Assembly (NCBI GenBank): GCA_903932385.1
Contig: CAIZGA010000352.1
Span: forward strand, 1-10,620
DNA from: an uncultured Acidobacteriota bacterium
Lineage (GTDB): Bacteria; Acidobacteriota; Terriglobia; Terriglobales; Acidobacteriaceae
Length of the DNA: 10,620 nt
Direction: 5' to 3'
Shown here: positions 1 through 7,177 of the stretch, in pieces
How the letters are laid out: each line of letters begins with the position of its first letter
How positions within the stretch are numbered: the first letter of the stretch is position 1
Program-made: the position numbers and the translations under genes
The notes under the pieces: model-generated
What the model saw: only the letters and a program-made list of their open reading frames with translations
Told to the model about the DNA's origin: nothing
The model's database searches: none

Positions 1-778
1 CGATCTCGGTCAACTTGCGCAACGCCTGCATCAACACCGGCTTGTCGCTCCAATCAAAATTTTCGGGCAGGATGCGGTCTTCCGGCGCGTTGTAACCCAA
101 CGTGTATAGCAGCGAGTGCGCCATGTCTGTCTGAAACCCAAGCGTCTCTGGACGGCCAACCATCTCCAGCAACTCAACCATCCTGCGCCAGCTGTGCATG
201 CCGCCCCAGCAGATTTCACCTTCGGCAGCCAAGCGCTCGCCGTGGTCCTCCGCGATGATGCAGGCTTCGCGAAATGTATCTGCGATGCGCTTGCTATTGC
301 CGACTGGATCCTTCGCCCACTCTGACGGTGAAACGGCGGAATCAATCCTCACGATGCCATAACGGCGAATGCCAATCTCGCGTAATTTTTTTCCGATGGC
401 ACAGGCTTTGCGCACCTGCGTTAAAAATTTTTCCACTTCTTCTCGCGAACCCATAGCAGATCCGCCGCCGGTGGGTCCCCAGACGGGTGCAACCAGCGAG
501 CCGACAACCAGTTTGCGGCTGGCAATGGAATCTGCCAATTGCTTCAGCGCATCGCTGTTGGCATCAATGTCGGTATGCGGCGCAGAGAGAAATAGATCGA
601 CGCCATCGAAACGCACGCCGTCCACCTCTGCCGCTGCAGTAAGGTCGAGCATTTTTTCCAGCGCGATGAAGGGCTCTGAGCCTTCACCCTTGCCGACCAG
701 ACCGGGCCACATGGCGTTGTGGATGGCCGGGCCCTTATGTTGTGTAGCTGCGGCCTTGTGTTGATTTTCTGCGACCAT
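1..778 (-). CDS. Sugar phosphate isomerase/epimerase-like TIM-barrel protein (partial, 3' end outside window)
   Basis: This reading frame stays open from an ATG at 778 to the left edge, giving 259 residues with the C-terminus missing. It resembles the xylose-isomerase-like/AP-endonuclease-2 TIM-barrel family, whose members isomerise or epimerise sugars and cyclitols using a divalent metal. Visible pieces are an N-terminal HNAMWPGLVGKG segment (residues 20-31), strand-like VDGVRFDGVDLF (52-63), a probable metal Glu in LAAEGEICWGG (183-193), and TDMAHSLLY (217-225), whose Asp and His would be further ligands. There is no signal peptide, so it should be cytoplasmic. The start is supported by GGGGAAGG just upstream and by an in-frame stop at 811-809. 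It lies 30 bp after the bicupin gene and is probably co-transcribed with it. Family assignment is fairly secure. The substrate is unknown. Confidence 0.8.
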   Translation of the reverse strand, partial: MVAENQHKAAATQHKGPAIHNAMWPGLVGKGEGSEPFIALEKMLDLTAAAEVDGVRFDGVDLFLSAPHTDIDANSDALKQLADSIASRKLVVGSLVAPVWGPTGGGSAMGSREEVEKFLTQVRKACAIGKKLREIGIRRYGIVRIDSAVSPSEWAKDPVGNSKRIADTFREACIIAEDHGERLAAEGEICWGGMHSWRRMVELLEMVGRPETLGFQTDMAHSLLYTLGYNAPEDRILPENFDWSDKPVLMQALRKLTEI

Positions 779-808
779 AGCCTTCCCCAGATTCTTTCTA
801 TTGCGGGA

Positions 809-2026
809 CTATTTTTTTATCAGTGGCTTTGCATCGGGATTGCCCGGACCGAAATGTTTCAGCAGCACCAGCGGGTCGCAATCGCTCGGGTTGTGAATCT
901 TCACGCCCTCTGCGGCTGCTCCTGCGCATACAAAAACTTCGTCCTCGGTCATCTGGCCAAAGCGAATCATCGACGGCGTGGAAACGCGCAGGCCGTTCAT
1001 GCTGCCATGTCCCTGCGTCAGGATGACGCCATACGCGGCCGCATCCTTGATGGTCACCGTGTGGCCGGGCAGCACCGTCAATTCCTTGGCAGAGTAGAAC
1101 GGCGTGCCGTAGGTGATCCAATTTTCACGGTAGCCTTCCGACTCCATCTCATTCACGGCCTTCACCGGACGCGGGAAAGTTTTGTTCGACTTGGCGAACT
1201 CGGGGTTAACATTCGCGTCCCAGTCGAGCATGCTGATGAGGTAGTCGAGGTCCTTGTGGTACTCGGGTTTCACGTCCTTGGTCATCAACTCCCAACCAAC
1301 GATGCGGCCTTCCACTTCCGACTGGAACATGGCGAAGACGTCGCTGTTGACCTGTGGCTCATAGGTGACCAGCGAACCGGGCGCGTGCAGAATGCCAGGA
1401 TTCACCTGCCAGCCGGCGCCGGGTTCCAAACGATACGCGCGCGAGTGGAAGATGATGCCGTTGTCGCCCTGGTTCCATTTCTCCAGACAGCGGCGAATGT
1501 CTTCCTTGGTGGTGCCGGGCTCGAGACCCATGTACGTGTGCGGGAAGTTATTTTGGATCTGGTTGTACTGCGGCGGAAAGTAATATGCTTCCGGCTTGCC
1601 CTTCTGGCCAACCAGTTTGGCGAACTCATCACTCTGGTGCATGTGGTGCGGTATGGGGCCCATGTTGTCAAAAAATTTACACAGCAGGTTCCAGCCGCCT
1701 TCACGTTGCATCACGTCGGTGCCCAGCAGCAGGTCACCGGCAACTTCCACTGCTTCCTGCAAAAGAAATTTCTCGCCGCTCTGCGGACGAACATAGCTCA
1801 GTCCTTCATCGGGCAGCGTGTGCGGGCCATTTGACGCCTTTGTGGTGGAAGAGAACCAACGCTCGTTGATGCCGCCGCGGTGTCCGCCGAAAGCGTACAA
1901 ATCATCGGGATGCAAGCGGAGTCGGCGACCGGGGATCATGAACGAACGAGGCACCCAGCATGGCGCGAGCCGCAAAATGCCTTTGCCGGTTTCAACTGCT
2001 TCCTGAATCTGCAATCTGTTCTTCAT
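809..2026 (-). CDS. Bicupin protein resembling class I mannose-6-phosphate isomerase
   Basis: The gene encodes 405 residues with no signal peptide or membrane segment. The central part resembles the metal-binding cupin of type I phosphomannose isomerases: GPIPHHMHQSDEFA (residues 123-136) supplies an HxH pair, GKPEAYYF (143-150) a Glu about 16 residues later, and NPGILHAPGS (209-218) a later His. That is the expected order of ligands for a Zn or Fe site. A second beta-rich, cupin-like segment (about 308-392) lacks an obvious metal set. The family link is made by eye; the substrate could be mannose-6-phosphate, another hexose or a sugar acid. AAGGGG lies nine bases before the ATG. The gene sits 43 bp after the second propeller gene and 30 bp before the TIM-barrel gene, which suggests shared transcription and a carbohydrate-isomerisation role. 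Confidence 0.75.
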   Translation of the reverse strand: MKNRLQIQEAVETGKGILRLAPCWVPRSFMIPGRRLRLHPDDLYAFGGHRGGINERWFSSTTKASNGPHTLPDEGLSYVRPQSGEKFLLQEAVEVAGDLLLGTDVMQREGGWNLLCKFFDNMGPIPHHMHQSDEFAKLVGQKGKPEAYYFPPQYNQIQNNFPHTYMGLEPGTTKEDIRRCLEKWNQGDNGIIFHSRAYRLEPGAGWQVNPGILHAPGSLVTYEPQVNSDVFAMFQSEVEGRIVGWELMTKDVKPEYHKDLDYLISMLDWDANVNPEFAKSNKTFPRPVKAVNEMESEGYRENWITYGTPFYSAKELTVLPGHTVTIKDAAAYGVILTQGHGSMNGLRVSTPSMIRFGQMTEDEVFVCAGAAAEGVKIHNPSDCDPLVLLKHFGPGNPDAKPLIKK

Positions 2027-2069
2027 GGCGTGTGGCCCCTTTGCGAAGTTCTTGCTCTCTTACAAATCT

Positions 2070-3668
2070 CTAGTGCTCCAGCGGTATGCCGAAGGAGTAG
2101 AGCGTATTGTCATGCGTGGTGAAAAAGACGTGGCCGTCGCCGACCGAGAGTCCCGAAAGATGCGAGTAGCTTTCAACTGCGGTGCCGCTCGAGTACAACT
2201 CTTTACCGGTGTCCGCGTCCAGCGCGAAGAGTACGGCATGCGTGGTTGCGTCGCCGGATGAAAGCGCAAAGACCACACCGTTGGCGATGACCGGCGGCGC
2301 GGGATTAAGCAAGTCATGCGAGATCCACTCGGGCGTCAGTGTGAATTTTCCGGAAGCCGTCTCCACCTTGAAGGCGACGATGCTACCGTGCGAAACCGAG
2401 CCGTTTGATTTCGCAAACTGCACCGAAGACGACACCGGGCCAGCTATAGATGCCAGCACCCACAGCGCACCGCTCTTGTCATGCCAGCTGGCCAATGCTT
2501 CCCACGCGCCTTTTTTGGTTTCCGTCGCCAACGTGGCTGTCTGCGCCAGTGGTGTGTAATGGTCTGTACCGCCCAGCGATTTCGCATCGAGCAGTGCGAT
2601 GCTACCCAGCGGGCCGGCTGCGGCCACCAGTTCCGTATCGCCGCTATTCATCAGCACAGGGCTTATGTTGAGCCATGCCGTCGGCGATGTTTCGCGTACA
2701 GCAAAGTAGTCCAACATGCTAAGCGTTTTTGCAGAGAGCGACATCACATTGTGCGTGTAGCCGGTATGCGCGTCGCCAGGTATTGCAGCAGCCACGTACA
2801 CGGTACCGTCGGGGCCGATTGCCGGGCCGGTAGAGTCCTGCAGCACCATGCTGGACATGTGGCGGCTGTTCACTTCATGTGCGGACGAGCTGAGGTCGAT
2901 GGACCAGACAGCGTTGGCTGCTTTGCCGCACGCGTTGGTTGTCTCGGTGTAGAGCAGCCGCTCATTCATGTTGATGGCGGATGCGGAACCTGCCTCTGGC
3001 AGAATGAATTTCGCCGACGGTGCATAGTCGAGGCCATTGGCCATGTTCTGTTCATGCAGAACGCCGTCACTGGTGATGGCGTAAATTCCCTTCAGACCAA
3101 AGCCTCCGCCCTGTGTGGGTGCGCCAATCCAGCGGTGGGCTGCATCTGGCGGGGGGGGTGGGGGGGGTGCAGCAGGTGCGGGAGTTGCCGGCTTTGCGAC
3201 GGGCTTGGCCGCAGTGGCACCGAAGCGAATGATTCGCGGCGGGTCCATACTAATCTGCATTTTCTGCAGTGTGCAACCGGCAGCGGGCGTCACTGCAAAT
3301 TCTTTTTTCCAGAGCAGCGTGCCCAGCGCGTAATCCACCGCGTAGAGATGCGTGGCATCACCAATGACGCCGCTGTCTTTAAATCCGCGGCTGGTAATCA
3401 TGCTGGGAGTGAATACAAACTCGCTGAAATTCTGCGGTGGCACGGTCGCGCTCAGTTTCAGCTTCCACAGCAGCTGGAAATTTTTCTGCACTGTCTCCGT
3501 GGTGATTTTCGATTCGCCGACCTGCCAGTTATCGTGTGCCTGATCGCCGTCAATCAGGTGCCAGGTGCGCGCCTGCGCGTGGGCAGCCACAGGCAACAGC
3601 ATCGCAAGGGTTAGCGAGAAGCAGAACGTCTTCCGCAGGAATTGAATTTGCTTCCATCCACTATGCAT
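2070..3668 (-). CDS. Secreted PQQ-like beta-propeller protein (paralogue of the upstream gene)
   Basis: This 532-residue protein has an N-terminal signal peptide (hydrophobic run about 14-29, likely cleavage after AHA at 29-31). Propeller blade motifs follow, such as LYAVDYALGTLLWKKEF (108-124) and VLFALDADTGKELYSSG (479-495). The opening module (WHLIDGDQAHDNW, then LLWKLKL) matches the first blade of PQQ dehydrogenases. It has no haem motif, and where dehydrogenases carry HDLWDxD it reads AWLNISPVL (331-339), so dehydrogenase activity is doubtful. A Lys/Ala/Pro-rich linker (153-175) ends in seven prolines encoded by two C8 tracts. Two mature cysteines (132, 247) match positions in the paralogue. 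GAGGAA lies nine bases before the ATG. It begins 53 bp after the preceding propeller gene. A binding, scaffold or outer-membrane assembly role is possible; the function is unknown. Confidence 0.85.
   Translation of the reverse strand: MHSGWKQIQFLRKTFCFSLTLAMLLPVAAHAQARTWHLIDGDQAHDNWQVGESKITTETVQKNFQLLWKLKLSATVPPQNFSEFVFTPSMITSRGFKDSGVIGDATHLYAVDYALGTLLWKKEFAVTPAAGCTLQKMQISMDPPRIIRFGATAAKPVAKPATPAPAAPPPPPPPDAAHRWIGAPTQGGGFGLKGIYAITSDGVLHEQNMANGLDYAPSAKFILPEAGSASAINMNERLLYTETTNACGKAANAVWSIDLSSSAHEVNSRHMSSMVLQDSTGPAIGPDGTVYVAAAIPGDAHTGYTHNVMSLSAKTLSMLDYFAVRETSPTAWLNISPVLMNSGDTELVAAAGPLGSIALLDAKSLGGTDHYTPLAQTATLATETKKGAWEALASWHDKSGALWVLASIAGPVSSSVQFAKSNGSVSHGSIVAFKVETASGKFTLTPEWISHDLLNPAPPVIANGVVFALSSGDATTHAVLFALDADTGKELYSSGTAVESYSHLSGLSVGDGHVFFTTHDNTLYSFGIPLEH
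3151..3167 (-). repeat. Twin G8 tract (C8-A-C8 in the coding strand) in the polyproline linker
   Basis: The plus strand has eight G (3151-3158), one T, then eight G (3160-3167). On the coding strand this encodes seven consecutive prolines of the propeller protein. Runs this long are prone to slippage. Loss of one base would bring a TGA into frame at 3094-3092, and gain of one would bring a TGA at 3069-3067, both giving a truncated secreted fragment. The run also meets the simple pattern for a G-quadruplex on the template strand. As read here, the frame is intact. Confidence 0.9.
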
Positions 3669-3721
3669 CTGGCCAGGTTCCTCGATTCAATTGCGTGTCG
3701 AAAAAGTTTTAGGTGCGACGG

Positions 3722-5293
3722 CTACTGCAAACCGTAGCAGTAAATGGTGCCGTCGAATGTGCCGAAGATGACGTGCCCGCCGGCAACTGCGATGCCCGAC
3801 TGGTGCAGGAACGACTTAATCTGATTGCCGCTGGAGAAGAGCACTTTGCCTGTATTGGCATCCAACGCATACAGCACCGCCGGTATGGATTTCTCCACGC
3901 GCTGCTGCCAACTGAAGAGGCCACCGTTGACGTCGTCTGCCTGACCGGCGAATTCGCCCGCCGCCAGAACATACACCACACCATTGGCAACCACTGGCGG
4001 CTCGGCCGTCATCATATTGCGCGAGAGCCAGACCGGATCCAGAGAAAATTTTCCGTTGGTCTCCTTCATCTTCATGGCAATCACGCCGCCATCGGGCGCA
4101 GGGCCGTAGGAGATGGGAAACTTGATGGCTGCTTCACCACCGATAGGCGCGAGAATCCAGCGCGTGCCGTCTTTGGAAAGCCAACTGGCCAGACTGCCCC
4201 ATGTGCCTTCACGCTCATAGTTCACATTTTTGTTGGAGAAGAGTGGCGTGCGGTAGAGCGGCGTTTCATGATCTGAGCCACCCAGCGATTGGCTGTCCAT
4301 CAAAAAGTAGCGGCCTTCTTTGCCCGACCCGACCAGCAAATCGCGTCCCTTGTAGGGAAAGACCACCGGCGTCACATTCATGTCGAGATCGCGGATCGTG
4401 AGCCACTCGTGATTGCTGGGTGTGTAGTAATCCTTCAACGTCAATGCATCGTTCGCTGCTGTGAATCCCAGCACGCTGGTGGAAAGCTGGCCGTTGGCAA
4501 CGTTGTAGCCGCCATCGCCGGTTTCAAGATACGCAGTGCCGTCAGTGCCAACAGACGGTCCGGCAGTGCCGAAGATGCCACCCTGTCGAACATCATTGGA
4601 GAATGCCACACCGTTGCTGATATCTACGGCATAGAGTTTGTTCGGAACACCGTAGCAGCCCTGGCCGGTGACGGTGTAGATAATGTTGCCGTCGAGGTTC
4701 AGGCCATAGGCCTTGCCGTAAATCGTCGGCAGCATCTGCACGGCTTTGCTTTCCGTTCCGGTCGCAGGGTCCAGCGTGTGCAGGTAGCCGTCCGTACCCA
4801 GCACGTAGAGCACGCGTGCTCCGCTGCTGATGGGGCTAACCACTGGCGTGGCCGTCAGTGCCTTGGTGCAGATGAAACCGTTGTCAATGCCGGGCGTGGG
4901 TGGCTTGGGCGATGACCACTTCAGATGCGCCTTCCACAGTAGTTTGCCGGAAGCAGTATCAATGCCGTAGACGTCGTCGGCGCTGCCGGCAAGAATCGCA
5001 ATCGTCTTGGTGCCGGTGGCGGTCTGCAGGCCCGGAATGATGAGCGGTTCGCGGAAGGACTGCATGCCCATGGTGACGTTGTCGGTCTTCAGCTTCCACA
5101 ACAGCTTCATGCCGTGGACATTGGCCGGGGTCAGGATGGTTTCATCGCGCTGCCAGCCGTCACGCTGCGGGTCAAAGCTGCTGGTGCGCCACTCCGGCGC
5201 GCTGGGCGTTTGCGAGAGGACAATCGGTGAATGCAACAAGGCAACGCCGATGCTGGCAACGGCTGCAAAACGGAAATACTTGAAGGCACGCAC
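3722..5293 (-). CDS. Secreted PQQ-like beta-propeller protein, first gene of the cluster
   Basis: I choose a GTG start at 5293: AGGAG lies five bases upstream and the product (523 residues) then opens with a normal signal peptide, MRAFKYFRF followed by a hydrophobic stretch to about residue 27. Longer readings back to 5467 would run into trmJ and bury the signal. Blade motifs include VYGIDTASGKLLWKAHL (108-124), LYVLGTDGYLHTLDPATG (162-179) and VLYALDANTGKVLFSSG (473-489). The first module (FDPQRDGWQRDETIL, then LLWKLKT) resembles the start of PQQ dehydrogenases. The catalytic-Asp region reads RDLDMNVTPVV (301-311) instead of WDxD, so it may not be an active enzyme. Cys142 and Cys213 align with the paralogue's cysteines and may form a periplasmic disulfide. 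No haem motif is present. The ligand or partner is unknown. Confidence 0.85.
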   Translation of the reverse strand: MRAFKYFRFAAVASIGVALLHSPIVLSQTPSAPEWRTSSFDPQRDGWQRDETILTPANVHGMKLLWKLKTDNVTMGMQSFREPLIIPGLQTATGTKTIAILAGSADDVYGIDTASGKLLWKAHLKWSSPKPPTPGIDNGFICTKALTATPVVSPISSGARVLYVLGTDGYLHTLDPATGTESKAVQMLPTIYGKAYGLNLDGNIIYTVTGQGCYGVPNKLYAVDISNGVAFSNDVRQGGIFGTAGPSVGTDGTAYLETGDGGYNVANGQLSTSVLGFTAANDALTLKDYYTPSNHEWLTIRDLDMNVTPVVFPYKGRDLLVGSGKEGRYFLMDSQSLGGSDHETPLYRTPLFSNKNVNYEREGTWGSLASWLSKDGTRWILAPIGGEAAIKFPISYGPAPDGGVIAMKMKETNGKFSLDPVWLSRNMMTAEPPVVANGVVYVLAAGEFAGQADDVNGGLFSWQQRVEKSIPAVLYALDANTGKVLFSSGNQIKSFLHQSGIAVAGGHVIFGTFDGTIYCYGLQ

Positions 5294-5367
5294 ACGAACT
5301 CCTGCTTGGTCCACGCTGGCTATCCTGAGGTTGTTTGTGTTGAGAAATATTTTCAAAAGCGAGGCTG

Positions 5368-5397
5368 AGTTTACGCTTCCGCTGAATTGCCAGTCAA
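5368..5397 (-). promoter_or_regulatory. Candidate sigma70-type promoter for the propeller/cupin/TIM-barrel cluster
   Basis: Reading the minus strand, TTGACT (5397-5392) is followed by an 18-bp spacer and TAAACT (5373-5368). These match the -35 consensus at five of six positions and the -10 at four of six. Transcription would begin near 5361, leaving a leader of roughly 70 bases before the GTG at 5293. It is the best promoter-like pair seen in the gap between this cluster and trmJ (5294-5451). It is a consensus match by eye only. Confidence 0.45.
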
Positions 5398-5451
5398 GAA
5401 TACGGCAGACGGATAGCGGATGCAATTGGACAAACCACTTACTATAGAGCG

Positions 5452-6210
5452 ATGGATGGAGCGGCAAAAAGCGTTGCCCTGCAGGACCGAGTTTGCGTGG
5501 TGCTGATACGTGCGCGTAACCCTAATAATATCGGCGCCGCAGCACGTGCCATGCACGACTTCGGCTTTCATCAGCTGCGTGTAGTAAATGATTACTCCGT
5601 ACCGTTTGATCAGGCCCGCTCTGCCGTGGATGCCGGTGCCGTGCTGGCGAAGGCTCAATCCTTCAACAGCGTTGCCGAAGCCGTGGCCGATTGCACGCTG
5701 GTAGTTGGCACAACCGCCGTCGGCGAACGTGGCTTGGAACATTCGGTGCATCCACTGGCCGAAGCCGCCAATTTGATGCGTGCTGAAGTTGCGGAAAATA
5801 GCAATCGCATCGCGCTGCTTTTCGGGTCAGAAAAGACGGGCCTCAGCAACGAAGAGTTGAGCCACTGCCGCTGGCTGCTCACCATCCCCATGCAGGAGTA
5901 TGCCGACCTGCGCCATGCCTCCATGAACCTGGGCCAGGCCGTTGCGGTGTGTCTCTATGAGCTGGTGCGCGGCCATCATGAATCCATTGCACCGACAGCA
6001 ACCGGCGTGAAGTCCGCTGAGTTGGAACAGCTTACCGTCTTGCTGGGCGAAGTGCTGGAAGAGAGCGAGTACACGCGGAAGCACCCGGCGAATTGCGATG
6101 CGGCTTCGCTGCGGCGGCTGGTACAGAAGATGGGATTGGATGCAGGCACGGCACCGGTGTGGCTGGGAGTGATGCGGCAAATCTTATGGAAACTGCGTGG
6201 GCGGAAATAA
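5452..6210 (+). CDS. trmJ: TrmJ-family tRNA (cytidine/uridine-32) 2'-O-methyltransferase
   Basis: This 252-residue SPOUT-fold methyltransferase is close to the usual length of bacterial TrmJ (about 245). The family transfers a methyl group from S-adenosylmethionine to the ribose 2'-OH of nucleotide 32 in the tRNA anticodon loop, acting in the cytoplasm as a dimer. Motif 1 is RARNPNNIGAAARAM (20-34), with the conserved Asn and Arg. Motif 2 is LFGSEKTGLSNEEL (123-136), and motif 3 is IPMQEYADLRHASMNLGQAV (145-164), which form the knotted cofactor site. The C-terminal helical extension (about 187-250) is also typical. The ATG at 5452 has only a weak ribosome site (AGAG). The gene is divergent from the propeller cluster and appears functionally unrelated to it. 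TrmJ and its relatives are similar enough that the exact target base is not certain. Confidence 0.9.
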   Translation: MDGAAKSVALQDRVCVVLIRARNPNNIGAAARAMHDFGFHQLRVVNDYSVPFDQARSAVDAGAVLAKAQSFNSVAEAVADCTLVVGTTAVGERGLEHSVHPLAEAANLMRAEVAENSNRIALLFGSEKTGLSNEELSHCRWLLTIPMQEYADLRHASMNLGQAVAVCLYELVRGHHESIAPTATGVKSAELEQLTVLLGEVLEESEYTRKHPANCDAASLRRLVQKMGLDAGTAPVWLGVMRQILWKLRGRK

Positions 6211-6219
6211 ATTCCGCCC
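6199..6219. terminator. Perfect hairpin at the trmJ stop codon, possible bidirectional terminator
   Basis: GGGCGGAA (6199-6206) pairs perfectly with TTCCGCCC (6212-6219) around a five-base loop, ATAAA. The trmJ stop codon TAA (6208-6210) lies in the loop. A smaller hairpin follows at once, GCAAA/TTTGC (6221-6225 and 6230-6234). The pair occupies the gap between the convergent trmJ and Bax-inhibitor-like genes, where a shared terminator would be expected. Neither strand has a clear run of U after the stem, so intrinsic termination may be weak, or the structure may instead protect the 3' end. Confidence 0.5.
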
Positions 6220-6238
6220 TGCAAAATTCTTTGCGAGA

Positions 6239-7009
6239 TTAATTCCGGCTACGCATTTTCGACAGCAACCGCAGAACTTCCAGATACAGCCAGACCAGCG
6301 TGACCACGATGCCGAAGGCCCCGTACCACTCCATATATTTCGGCGCGCCATACGCTACGCCTTGCTCGATGAAGTCGAAATCCAGCACAAGATTGAGTGC
6401 GGCAATGCCGACCACCACCAGACTGAAGAGAATGCCGATGGGACCGGATCCGTTGATAGTGGTGAAGTGGACGCCGAACATGCTGAGCACCATCTCCAAC
6501 AGATAGAAAATCGCTACACCGCCGGTTGCGGCGAATATGCCTATACGCAATTTCTGCGTCACGCGGATGACACCCGAGCGATAGAGCATCAGTAGCGCGA
6601 AGAGTGTGCCGAAGGTGAGCGCGACGGCCTGCATCGCGATGCCCGGATAGCGCACTTCAAAGATGGCGGAGAGTCCGCCGAGGGCAAGGCCTTCACACAG
6701 CGCATAGATGGGCGAAGTAATCGGCGACCACTCTTTTTTGAAGATGGTGACCATGGCGAAAATCAATCCGCCGAAGACGCCGAGAAAGAGCCAACTGGAA
6801 ACGTCCGCAAGACTGCGGTTCTGCAGAAAAATGTGCCAGGTCCAGCTGGCTGTGGCCACCACACAGAGCAGCAGCAGGCCGGTCTTATCCACGGTACCGC
6901 TGAGGGTCATGCGCTGGGTTGCGTCGATGATGCGGCCGCCTTGCATCTCTGCCGCGTCGCGAAATGAATTGGCGCCAAGTGCGGGATTCGAAGTCTTCAT
7001 CAGTGCCAT
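6239..7009 (-). CDS. Bax inhibitor-1/YccA-like seven-helix membrane protein
   Basis: From the ATG at 7009 the product is 256 residues. That start has AGAGG nine bases upstream and gives MALMKTSNPALG, the N-terminal pattern usual in the bacterial Bax-inhibitor-1-like family. An ATG at 7060 would add 17 atypical residues. Seven hydrophobic segments are visible at about 43-62, 72-91, 99-118, 123-143, 155-178, 189-210 and 227-248. The C-terminal part, LVLDFDFIEQG (207-217) then YMEWYGAFGIVVTLVWLYLE (225-244), is the family signature. The acidic residues in it correspond to those implicated in pH-sensitive Ca2+ leak in the relative YetJ. It sits in the inner membrane and may act in ion homeostasis or stress; its role in this organism is unknown. 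It is convergent with trmJ and divergent from the dehydratase gene. Confidence 0.85.
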   Translation of the reverse strand: MALMKTSNPALGANSFRDAAEMQGGRIIDATQRMTLSGTVDKTGLLLLCVVATASWTWHIFLQNRSLADVSSWLFLGVFGGLIFAMVTIFKKEWSPITSPIYALCEGLALGGLSAIFEVRYPGIAMQAVALTFGTLFALLMLYRSGVIRVTQKLRIGIFAATGGVAIFYLLEMVLSMFGVHFTTINGSGPIGILFSLVVVGIAALNLVLDFDFIEQGVAYGAPKYMEWYGAFGIVVTLVWLYLEVLRLLSKMRSRN

Positions 7010-7111
7010 GTTGCGTTTCCTCTCACTTCTCAGTGTCTGCAAGGCGAAGTGTACCACCAACAGTTGCTAGCTATAGGATGCACGCCGACCCTGTTTGGGT
7101 AGCAGAATGCT

Positions 7112-7140
7112 TTCGCACGGCAGGGCCAAAGGGTTAGAAT
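7112..7140 (+). promoter_or_regulatory. Candidate promoter for the exported dehydratase gene
   Basis: TTCGCA (7112-7117) and TAGAAT (7135-7140) are separated by exactly 17 bp, matching sigma70 consensus at four and five of six positions. Transcription would start near 7147, about 30 bases before the ATG at 7178, leaving room for the GAGG ribosome site at 7168-7171. It lies in the 168-bp gap between divergent genes (7010-7177). I saw no convincing promoter for the opposite gene there. Confidence 0.45.
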
Positions 7141-7177
7141 TCGTGAGCTTGCCCAGTGCAAACCATCGAGGTCACCA

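Noticed and set aside
719..1834. A 371-codon plus-strand reading frame opposite the bicupin gene
   Set aside because: It has no recognisable motif, is His/Arg/Val-rich as expected of an antisense shadow, and lies over a minus-strand frame with a metal-site motif and good start signals.
2481..3614. A 377-codon plus-strand reading frame opposite the second propeller gene
   Set aside because: The composition (very rich in Cys, Arg and His) is that of an antisense frame of a high-GC gene, and the minus-strand frame has clear blade repeats and a signal peptide.
3713..4915. Two plus-strand frames (3713-4276 and 4289-4915) opposite the first propeller gene
   Set aside because: They have no motifs or ribosome sites and overlap a coherent propeller coding frame.
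5343..5355. AT-rich near-palindrome around AAATATTT in the leader of the propeller cluster
   Set aside because: It is short and imperfect, and such AT-rich palindromes arise often by chance; I cannot support an operator.
5426..5448. TTGGAC and TATAGA as a promoter for trmJ
   Set aside because: The spacer is only 11 bp, and the TATAGA alone would place the start of transcription just after the ATG, so the pair is not a usable sigma70 promoter.
7070..7075. TATAGC on the minus strand as a -10 box for the Bax-inhibitor-like gene
   Set aside because: No -35-like sequence is found 16-18 bp upstream, so the single hexamer is not enough support.
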